Shown piece by piece: positions 1 through 5,287 of a stretch of 7,086 nt of DNA (position 1 is the stretch's first letter; each line of letters begins with the position of its first letter). This DNA comes from an uncultured Eubacteriales bacterium (GTDB lineage Bacteria; Bacillota_A; Clostridia; Oscillospirales; CAG-272). The stretch lies in contig USTB01000041.1 in NCBI GenBank assembly GCA_900557635.1, positions 1-7,086 on the forward strand, read 5' to 3'. The notes under the pieces were generated by a model. It did not search any database. It had not been told where the DNA came from and worked only from the letters and a program-made list of their open reading frames with translations. The position numbers and the translations under genes are program-made.

Positions 1-191
1 CAAGGATCGTGTCAGGGTCACGTAAGCCGCTTAAAACGGTTCGCGTGCAACTGAATTATTATACACCTCATTTTTGAACATTTATAGTGACAACTCATGA
101 CGCGGAGGAAAAATGTCCCACAATTTTACGTCGGGTTTTTCGGGCCGCGCAAGGGTGTTTTTCACAAATTCCATACCTATTGTATACATGT
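1..191. other. Left-edge stretch without a supported gene
   Basis: All three plus-strand frames entering from the left edge close by base 75, at stops near 23-25, 52-54 and 73-75, so the tail of an upstream plus-strand gene could end here but cannot be identified. Minus-strand frames starting here are short. A TATAAT-like element lies near 58-63 on the minus strand, without a convincing -35. A 26-codon plus-strand frame (113-193) follows a GGAGG at 104-108, only 4 bases from its ATG; I do not consider it a proven gene. Confidence 0.35.
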
Positions 192-223
192 AAAAACGGG
201 ACGCGTCGTGTTCGCGTCCCGTT
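192..223 (-). terminator. Intrinsic terminator of lplA
   Basis: A perfect 9-bp inverted repeat, CGGGACGCG (197-205) and CGCGTCCCG (213-221), has a 7-base loop. Two A-T pairs (195-196 with 222-223) extend it. Read on the minus strand, the stem is followed at once by five T residues (192-196), the classic Rho-independent form. It begins about 20 bases after the lplA stop codon. Read on the plus strand there is no T run, so it should act only for the leftward transcript. Confidence 0.85.
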
Positions 224-242
224 CGTCGGTAATTTGCCTCGG

Positions 243-1226
243 TTAAAATTGCTCGTGCGCAAAAAAGTCTGCCATGTCCCGCAGCTCGGCACGGTCGTTT
301 TTTTTGAGTGCAGACACCAGCGCACTGCGCGAAAACGGCTGACCCAAAAGCGCCGCCTCGGTCAGGGCGGGAAGCTCGGCGTCGTTTGCGTCGGTGTAGA
401 GCACGGCATGCTTCACACGTCCCTCGGAGACCGAGAGCAGAAGTTCAGCGCCGCCCCACGCAAATCGCTCGTCAAAGGAGATGTCAAAGGGAGGCGTTTT
501 CCCGAGTCGCCACGCGTCGGACGCATGACGCTCCCGATATGCACGCCATTCCTCCTGCCGTGCGGGCGTCGGCACGAATGGCTCGGTTTCTCCGTATTCT
601 GCGCGGAATGCCGACGGGATACCCTCGAGCAGGGAAGCGACCATTACTTCGCCGTTGATCTCGCTCAGATTGCACACGCGGGAGCGAACCGAGGAGATGC
701 CCTTGGCGGCGAGCTTGCGGGGATCGGGATTCAGATAACGCGGCAATTTGGTCAGGTCAGTCGACACAAGCAGGGTACCGTGATGCTGACGCGCGTTCCC
801 GCGGGCGCAAAAGGCGTTGCCGGAGAATTTTCTGCCGTTTGACAAAATGTCGTTCCTGCCGGACAGCTCACACGAGATTCCCGCATCCCGAAGCACACGC
901 ACAATCAGTGCAAACTGTTTTTGCACGTCATAGCGCTCCTCTCCCGCAATAAACGAGAAATTCAGATTCCCCTCGTCATGGTACACAGCGCCGCCGCCGC
1001 TGATACGCCGCACAAGCTGAACATCGTCGCGGCGAATGGCATCGAGATTGCATTCCTTCCACGGATTCTGATTTCTGCCGATAATCACGGCGTTTCGGTT
1101 AATGTAAAAATACAGATAGAGATCCTGCGGTCCGCAGTGATCCAAAAACCATTCGTCCGTTCCGAGATTGGCATAGGCATCGCCGGTTTTAGAGAAATAC
1201 AGATAGTTGTTTTCGTTTTTAGGCAT
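243..1226 (-). CDS. lplA: Lipoate-protein ligase A
   Basis: This 327-residue cytoplasmic enzyme activates lipoate (or octanoate) with ATP and transfers it to a lysine of lipoyl domains; in an anaerobe of this type the glycine-cleavage H protein is a likely acceptor (inference). The family signature RRISGGGAVYHDEGNLNFSF lies at residues 73-92, and GRKFSGNAF at 131-139 contains Lys133, the family's catalytic lysine position. The HHGTLL segment follows at 148-153. Residues from about 235 to the end form the C-terminal accessory domain found in full-length bacterial ligases, so both parts are present. The ATG at 1226 is preceded by AAGGA with 6-7 bases of spacing. The gene stands alone: it diverges from the SLOG-like gene and is closed by its own terminator at 192-223. 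I saw no clear -35/-10 pair for it in 1227-1330. No oddity in sequence or length. Confidence 0.93.
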   Translation of the reverse strand: MPKNENNYLYFSKTGDAYANLGTDEWFLDHCGPQDLYLYFYINRNAVIIGRNQNPWKECNLDAIRRDDVQLVRRISGGGAVYHDEGNLNFSFIAGEERYDVQKQFALIVRVLRDAGISCELSGRNDILSNGRKFSGNAFCARGNARQHHGTLLVSTDLTKLPRYLNPDPRKLAAKGISSVRSRVCNLSEINGEVMVASLLEGIPSAFRAEYGETEPFVPTPARQEEWRAYRERHASDAWRLGKTPPFDISFDERFAWGGAELLLSVSEGRVKHAVLYTDANDAELPALTEAALLGQPFSRSALVSALKKNDRAELRDMADFFAHEQF

Positions 1227-1341
1227 GGCTCGTTCCTTTTGTGTTCATATAAAATTCAACAAAAGATGATACGTTGACGGTGATATCAATAAATTTTCTT
1301 GCCTTCCCGCCATTATTCGCGCTCATTCGACAAGGGAAGTG

Positions 1342-1350
1342 TGGTATACT
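1342..1350 (+). promoter_or_regulatory. Extended -10 promoter for the SLOG-like gene
   Basis: TGGTATACT at 1342-1350 is an extended -10 element: TG, one base, then TATACT, which matches TATAAT at five of six positions. No good -35 lies 16-18 bases upstream, as is common with extended -10 promoters. Transcription would start near 1357 and give a leader of about 90 bases before the Shine-Dalgarno-linked start region. Confidence 0.5.
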
Positions 1351-1374
1351 GCACTTGTGACATCTGACACCATT

Positions 1375-1411
1375 TCATCGGGGGCGGATCTGGCTTTTCC
1401 GTGATTTTTTT
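1375..1411 (+). terminator. Terminator-like hairpin in the leader of the SLOG-like gene
   Basis: TCA (1375-1377) and CGG (1379-1381) pair with CCG (1399-1401) and TGA (1402-1404), with one bulged T at 1378. Seven T residues follow directly (1405-1411). An alternative smaller stem uses CGGA (1385-1388) with TCCG (1398-1401). The position between the promoter at 1345 and the Shine-Dalgarno at 1431 suggests an attenuator or a short leader RNA. The stem is weak, so this is a candidate only. Confidence 0.35.
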
Positions 1412-1414
1412 AGT

Positions 1415-1999
1415 GTGTCATCAGTGAAAGAGGAGGAGGTCCGGATACTGAGACGGACGCAAAGCCGCATGCAAGTGAGAAAAGATATCCGCTGTGCCGT
1501 AGTGAATAACCGCATGATGCCGGGCGGCTTGTCGGAGGAAGAAAAAACAGAATTGGGACGTGAACTCTGGCGACTGATATGCGAGGAGGGCGTGAATTAT
1601 TTCCTCACGGATATGATGCCGGGCACTGACATGACCGCCGCGCGTATGGTGCTACAATTCCGCGCGCAGTTTCCGTATCTTGCACTGGAGTGCATCATTC
1701 CGTTTGAGCGTCAGGCGGTAAAGTGGAACGAAAAACTGCGGGAGGAATATTTTGACATTGTAGAGAACTGCGACAGGGAGACTATGATCTGCCGTAGCTT
1801 TACGGTGCGTTGCTGGGAAACGATGGATCGCTACTGCTCCGAGCGTTCGCAGTTTGCCGTGTTGCAATTTCCGACAGACGCGGGGGATCGCAGTGCTTCG
1901 CGCTTTCGGGAATATGCCCGCGTCAACGAGTGCAGTGTCATTGATATCGGCAGGGCATCCAAAAAAACAACGAAAAAGAAGGAAAGCGGGACTGTCTGA
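1415..1999 (+). CDS. Degenerate SLOG/YpsA-like (DUF1273-type) protein
   Basis: The frame from GTG 1415 gives 194 residues; the true start may be CTG 1448 (183 residues) because the only good Shine-Dalgarno is at 1431-1440. The fold resembles the YpsA/DUF1273 branch of the SLOG (Rossmann-like) superfamily. It has a first strand CAVV at residues 27-30, then FLTDMMPGTDMTAA (63-76) where the family has an F-I-S-G-G-A-x-G-x-D type motif, then the typical IIPFERQAVKW (94-104) and EEYFDIVENCD (110-120). The late glycine-rich GGT motif is replaced by residues near 156-162 (AGDRSAS), and the early TGHR motif by NNRM (31-34). The gene therefore looks diverged in its ligand-binding loops. The tail is lysine-rich (183-189). 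No enzymatic role is established for YpsA relatives that I can transfer here. Its stop codon lies inside the terminator hairpin at 1987-2013. Confidence 0.7.
   Translation: MSSVKEEEVRILRRTQSRMQVRKDIRCAVVNNRMMPGGLSEEEKTELGRELWRLICEEGVNYFLTDMMPGTDMTAARMVLQFRAQFPYLALECIIPFERQAVKWNEKLREEYFDIVENCDRETMICRSFTVRCWETMDRYCSERSQFAVLQFPTDAGDRSASRFREYARVNECSVIDIGRASKKTTKKKESGTV
1431..1440 (+). promoter_or_regulatory. Shine-Dalgarno that questions the annotated start
   Basis: AGGAGGAGGT is by far the best ribosome-binding site before the SLOG-like gene. It lies inside the frame that opens at GTG 1415, so it cannot serve that codon or GTG 1424. It is 28 bases from ATG 1469, which is too far. The in-frame codon at normal distance (7-8 bases) is CTG 1448; ATA 1445 is the other. 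Translation may therefore begin at a rare CTG. Confidence 0.5.
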
Positions 2000-2013
2000 C
2001 AGAGGCAGTCCCG
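1987..2013. terminator. Shared terminator hairpin between convergent genes
   Basis: CGGGACTG (1987-1994) pairs with CAGTCCCG (2006-2013). TCT (1995-1997) can pair further with AGA (2001-2003), leaving a two-base GG bulge. On the minus strand the stem is followed by a T-rich run (CTTTCCTTCTTTTT), so it is a good terminator for the cupin gene, whose stop is 8 bases away. On the plus strand the T run is poor. The SLOG-like gene's TGA (1997-1999) sits within the loop side. Confidence 0.7.
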
Positions 2014-2020
2014 AATTCTA

Positions 2021-2368
2021 TCACGCGTTGAGGATCAGCGCCAGTATGCGGCAGACCTCGGTTCCTTCATTGGAGACGGCATGTCCCGTGCCGGAACGGC
2101 ACACGGCGGTATCGCCCTCGCGGAGCACGGGCTTTTTGCCGTTATCGTCATAATCGGCGCATCCGGAGAGCACATGATATATTTCGGTGTCGTTTTCGTG
2201 CACGTGATATCCGACGCTGCAATGAGGCTTCAGCTCGAGAACAGCAAACAGCCTGCTCTTGTCGGCAAGATCAGCGGCGTCAGCGATGTGAGTGATGTTC
2301 AATTCGCCGTTTCCGCCGCCCATTGCGGGACGAATCTCGGTTTCCAAATCGCTTTTACGATAGATCAT
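2021..2368 (-). CDS. Small single-domain cupin protein
   Basis: This 115-residue protein is a one-domain cupin, a small beta-barrel that usually binds a metal; many bind sugars, small acids or act as isomerases or dioxygenases. Motif 1 reads G53, H55, H57, E62, G69 in the order G-x-H-x-H-x4-E-x6-G. Motif 2 has G85, G93, H96 and N100, with Arg91 where the consensus has Pro. All four metal ligands (His55, His57, Glu62, His96) are present, so a metal site is likely. I chose ATG 2368 because AAAGGAA ends 5 bases upstream; the longer frame to 2395 has no such site. Length fits stand-alone cupins. It has its own promoter and a terminator, and no operon partner suggests a substrate. Cupin function cannot be read from sequence alone. 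Confidence 0.85.
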   Translation of the reverse strand: MIYRKSDLETEIRPAMGGGNGELNITHIADAADLADKSRLFAVLELKPHCSVGYHVHENDTEIYHVLSGCADYDDNGKKPVLREGDTAVCRSGTGHAVSNEGTEVCRILALILNA

Positions 2369-2404
2369 AACAATTCCTTTCCGGCGGCGTTGCACCGCTT
2401 TTTT

Positions 2405-2437
2405 ATTATATTATACACATATTTCGCGGAAATGCAA
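2405..2437 (-). promoter_or_regulatory. Vegetative (sigma-A-type) promoter of the cupin gene
   Basis: On the minus strand TTGCAT (2432-2437) is followed after 16 bases by a perfect TATAAT (2410-2415). A second overlapping TATAAT lies at 2405-2410. The transcript would start near 2400, about 30 bases before the start codon. A short inverted repeat, GCGCC/GGCGC (2445-2449 and 2456-2460), lies just upstream and might be an operator, but it is only 5 bp. Confidence 0.7.
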
Positions 2438-2476
2438 GAGGGAAGCGCCAAAAACGGCGCATCGGTCGGGGCGCGG

Positions 2477-2505
2477 TCATATTCGGCGCGGACATGACAT
2501 ACACA
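2477..2505 (+). promoter_or_regulatory. Sigma-E-like promoter of sipL
   Basis: TCATATT (2477-2483), 14 bases, then CATACACA (2498-2505). From established knowledge of Bacillus and Clostridium sigma-E promoters (roughly KMATATT, 13-15 bases, CATACAMT), the -35 matches fully and the -10 at seven of eight positions. The start of transcription would fall near 2512, just upstream of the Shine-Dalgarno at 2520-2527. sipL is known to be a mother-cell (sigma-E) gene in Clostridioides difficile, which fits. Confidence 0.72.
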
Positions 2506-2519
2506 TGAAGCAAAACACA

Positions 2520-2527
2520 AAAGGAGA
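2520..2527 (+). promoter_or_regulatory. Shine-Dalgarno fixing the sipL start
   Basis: AAAGGAGA ends 7 bases before ATG 2535. The upstream in-frame ATG at 2505 overlaps the sigma-E-like -10 box and has no ribosome-binding site, so it would not be on the mRNA. Confidence 0.85.
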
Positions 2528-2534
2528 TTTCGGC

Positions 2535-4121
2535 ATGGAAATTTCATACAATCCGGTCAACGGCGGCAATGACCGGTATCAGACCATCGTTTGTCGGACC
2601 GCCGTGACCGACGAGCTGAGCGGCGAATATGTCCTGCCTGATTATATAGGCGACGTAAAGCGTATCCTGCACACCTTTGTGCGTCCGCGTTACAGTGAAT
2701 GCACTGCGGAGAGCGACGGCATCCGCATTCGGGGTGAAAGCGTATTTTCCGTTCTGATGCTGACCGAGGAGGGAAAGGTCGCCTCCGGTGTCTTTTCCCT
2801 CGAGTACACCCATCTGTGTGAGTGCGCGGCAGCGGACGGCGACATTTCCGCCATGTGTTATCCGGTTTGTGAAAATGCGACGGCGCGTCTGCTTTCCCCG
2901 CGCAAGATCGCCTTGAAGGCGCGCATGCGAACGGCGGTTTCGGCAGTGGGCACATCTCCTTGCGTGCCCGAATACAGCGGCACGCACACGGCGGCGGACG
3001 AAGCGGAGCTGGAATGCCGCACCGATACGGTGGACACCCTCTGCCTGTGTCGGGCGCAGAAGAGCGATCTGCATTTCAGCGAGGACATGGTTCTGGACGG
3101 TGCGGAGAGCGTCATCGGCGAGATCCTGTATATCGGCGCGGAGGTATCTCTGCCCGAATGCCGCACGGCGGGCGGAAATCTTTCGGTTTCGGGTGAGATG
3201 ACCGTGTTCGCGCTGTGTACCGACCCTGCGGGAAAGCTGTACTGCACCCAGCGCCGTTTTCCGATCTCCGCGACCCAGAAGTGCGACTGGAAGGACGGGA
3301 TGAATCTTTGGGCGTGGGGCACGGCGGACGGCGTGAAGGCTTCGGTGGTGCCAAACAGCTACGGCGAGAATAAGGTGATCGAGCTGGATGTCACCTGGTC
3401 ATACTGCGCGGAGGGAGAATGTAATCTGCCCATGCAGATCGCAAGGGATGCCTATTCCACACGGTATGTATGCGAAAATACGTATGCGCCGCTGAACCTG
3501 TATGCGGGGAGAAAATGCGAACGGGCGCACATCACCGTGAACGAGAGCCGTCCGCGGGGTGAGGTTGGCGGGGAAAGCGCGGAAAAGGTGCTTTTTACGT
3601 CGGTGCGCATCCAACCGGCGGCGATCGTGACCGACGAAAACGGATGTATGCTCTGCACGGCAAACGCCGAGGTGGCGATGCTGGTGACAGACGGTGAGGA
3701 ATCGCCCTCCGTCCTGCGCTTCACCGTTCCCGTGAAGTATGAAGGCGATGCCTTGCCGCAGGGAAGCGTATGCGATGTCCGCATGGAGGCGGAGGGCGTG
3801 CGCGGGCGGCTGGATTCGGGTGCGGTCTACTGCGATTTTGAGGCGGTCCTTTGCATTACCTCTATAGAAAAGCTCTCACAGACCGCCTTGCGCGAGGTGC
3901 GTTTTGATCGGGATAACCCTCTGCCGCCCGACAACCGTCCTCCCATCACCCTGTATTACCCGCAGGAGGGGGAGAGCGTTTGGGATATTGCAAGACGCTA
4001 TCATACCACGCAGGACAGCATCCTGCACGCAAACCGTCTGACCTCCGACTGTATCCACACGGAAAAGGTTCTCATGATCCCGTCCCAAAACAAAAACGGG
4101 GTGTATTCGGGCGTGATTTGA
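2535..4121 (+). CDS. sipL: SipL-like spore morphogenetic protein (SPOCS/DUF3794 + LysM)
   Basis: This 528-residue protein resembles SipL, the clostridial partner of the SpoIVA ATPase. In C. difficile SipL sits at the mother-cell side of the forespore outer membrane and is needed to encase the spore in coat; its LysM domain binds SpoIVA. Here, SPOCS (DUF3794) type segments are seen at about residues 33-92, 178-246 and 305-443. A C-terminal LysM domain covers about 471-516 (YYPQEGESVWDIARRYHTTQ, then SILHANRL and KVLMIP), with Trp483 in the usual helix position. There is no signal peptide or membrane segment, as expected for a mother-cell cytoplasmic protein. Length matches SipL of about 520 residues. 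Cysteine is unusually frequent (24 residues by my count), spread over the SPOCS part. A sigma-E-like promoter precedes it. A different SPOCS/LysM paralogue is possible, but the architecture is the SipL one. Confidence 0.87.
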   Translation: MEISYNPVNGGNDRYQTIVCRTAVTDELSGEYVLPDYIGDVKRILHTFVRPRYSECTAESDGIRIRGESVFSVLMLTEEGKVASGVFSLEYTHLCECAAADGDISAMCYPVCENATARLLSPRKIALKARMRTAVSAVGTSPCVPEYSGTHTAADEAELECRTDTVDTLCLCRAQKSDLHFSEDMVLDGAESVIGEILYIGAEVSLPECRTAGGNLSVSGEMTVFALCTDPAGKLYCTQRRFPISATQKCDWKDGMNLWAWGTADGVKASVVPNSYGENKVIELDVTWSYCAEGECNLPMQIARDAYSTRYVCENTYAPLNLYAGRKCERAHITVNESRPRGEVGGESAEKVLFTSVRIQPAAIVTDENGCMLCTANAEVAMLVTDGEESPSVLRFTVPVKYEGDALPQGSVCDVRMEAEGVRGRLDSGAVYCDFEAVLCITSIEKLSQTALREVRFDRDNPLPPDNRPPITLYYPQEGESVWDIARRYHTTQDSILHANRLTSDCIHTEKVLMIPSQNKNGVYSGVI

Positions 4122-4149
4122 CCTATGGAAAAGACAAAACCGTCGGACA

Positions 4150-4171
4150 CGGGACTGTGTTTACAGTCCCG
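4150..4171. terminator. Hairpin between convergent sipL and ldhA
   Basis: CGGGACTGT (4150-4158) and ACAGTCCCG (4163-4171) form a perfect 9-bp stem with a GTTT loop, in the gap between two gene ends. Neither side carries an immediate T run; on the minus strand a T-rich stretch (GTTTTGTCTTTT) begins about 9 bases after the stem. It probably ends transcripts or protects 3' ends from both sides, but it is weaker evidence for a classic intrinsic terminator than the hairpin at 192-223. Confidence 0.6.
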
Positions 4172-4184
4172 AGCCGAACGGCGG

Positions 4185-5174
4185 TCAGTAAACCGTATTT
4201 TCCGCAACCGACTTGCCCGTGCGGAAGGCATGGGCATTTTCCAGTGTGGTTATGCTGATTGCCTCTAACGCTTCATGGGTCAAAAAGCCCTGATGTGAGG
4301 TCACAATGACGTTGGGGAAGGACAGGAGCCTTGCCGTGACCGAGGTCTTTAAGATATCGTCCTCACGGTTTTCAAAGACGTTGTCTCCCTCCTCCTCGTA
4401 TACGTCCAGACCGACGCCCGAGAATTTCAGGGAACGGATGCCGCGAATCAGGTCCTCGGTACTGATGAGCGCACCGCGCGACGTGTTCACCAAGATGACG
4501 CCGTCGCGCATTTTTTCAATGGCTTCGTAGTCGATCATGTGGTAGGTCTCTTCGGTCAGCGGACAGTGCAGAGAAATGAGATCGCTGTTTCGCAGTACCT
4601 CGTCCAGGGTCACGTAATTCACAAAATCAAGTCCGGTGTTTGGAAACTTGTCGTATGCGATCACCTGCATGCCGATGCCGCGGCAGTTCCGCGCCATGGC
4701 GGCGCCGATCTTGCCTGTGCCGACGATGCCTGCCGTCTTATTGTGAAAGTTGAAGCCGGTCAGCCCCATCAGGCTGAAGTTATTCTCTCTCACCTTGATA
4801 TATGCCTTGTGGATGTGGCGGTTCACTGCAAAAGCAAGCGCCATGGCGTGCTCCGCAATGGATTCGGGCGAATACCCGGGAACACGCATGACCGTGATCC
4901 CCGCTTTGTTTGCCGCACGCAAATTTACATTGTTGAAGCCCGCACAGCGAAGGAGGATCAGCCGAACCCCCATCTCCGCCAGCTTCCGAACCACGCCCTC
5001 TCCCGCGTCCGACGCCACAAACAGGCAGACGGCATCATAGCCGCGCGCCAGCGACACGGTGCGGGGAGAAATGTCGGTTTTCAGAAAATCGACGGTCAGC
5101 TCGGGAAAATCGGGAAGAACCCGTCGGAAGGATTCCTCGTCGTAGGGTTTCGTATCATAAAAGAGTATTTTCAT
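4185..5174 (-). CDS. ldhA: D-lactate dehydrogenase (D-2-hydroxyacid dehydrogenase family)
   Basis: This 329-residue cytoplasmic enzyme should reduce pyruvate to D-lactate with NADH, recycling NAD during fermentation. The Rossmann motif GIVGTGKIG lies at residues 149-157 and an Asp at 175 (AYDKF) favours NAD over NADP. The catalytic trio is Arg233 (NTSRG), Glu262 (DVYEEE) and His294 (SHQG), each two positions below the Lactobacillus numbering, and Tyr101 in PGYSPESIAEHA also fits. ATG 5174 is the first possible start: an in-frame TGA lies 14 codons upstream and no GTG or TTG lies between. It has no good Shine-Dalgarno, which is odd for a fermentative enzyme. It follows spoIVB on the same strand after 113 bases, so read-through is possible; I found no convincing promoter in the gap. 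2-hydroxyisocaproate dehydrogenase or VanH-type enzymes are close relatives and cannot be fully excluded. Confidence 0.9.
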   Translation of the reverse strand: MKILFYDTKPYDEESFRRVLPDFPELTVDFLKTDISPRTVSLARGYDAVCLFVASDAGEGVVRKLAEMGVRLILLRCAGFNNVNLRAANKAGITVMRVPGYSPESIAEHAMALAFAVNRHIHKAYIKVRENNFSLMGLTGFNFHNKTAGIVGTGKIGAAMARNCRGIGMQVIAYDKFPNTGLDFVNYVTLDEVLRNSDLISLHCPLTEETYHMIDYEAIEKMRDGVILVNTSRGALISTEDLIRGIRSLKFSGVGLDVYEEEGDNVFENREDDILKTSVTARLLSFPNVIVTSHQGFLTHEALEAISITTLENAHAFRTGKSVAENTVY

Positions 5175-5287
5175 ATCGATGCCCGTGCGGTAGCCGTCCG
5201 TTTGACAGGGAAGCGGTCACCGCACCCTTTCGGTTTTTCGATTCTTTGCATTTTTTGACTTTACAATGCCATAATATAGGTGTGTTT

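Noticed and set aside
87..842. Long plus-strand open frame opposite lplA
   Set aside because: It is antisense to a clear lipoate-protein ligase, begins at a GTG without a ribosome-binding site, and its translation is arginine-rich with no family pattern. It is a shadow of GC-rich coding DNA.
2445..2460. GCGCC/GGCGC inverted repeat as a terminator or operator
   Set aside because: The stem is only 5 bp, lies between two divergent promoters where no terminator is needed, and such repeats are expected by chance in GC-rich DNA.
4539..5258. 239-codon plus-strand frame opposite ldhA
   Set aside because: The opposite strand carries a complete D-lactate dehydrogenase with all catalytic residues. This frame has no ribosome-binding site and no recognisable motif.
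5175..5287. Rex-type operator for ldhA
   Set aside because: Redox regulation of ldhA by Rex would be expected, but the gap has no TTGTTAA-N4-TTAACAA-like palindrome; TTGTAAAG alone is not enough.
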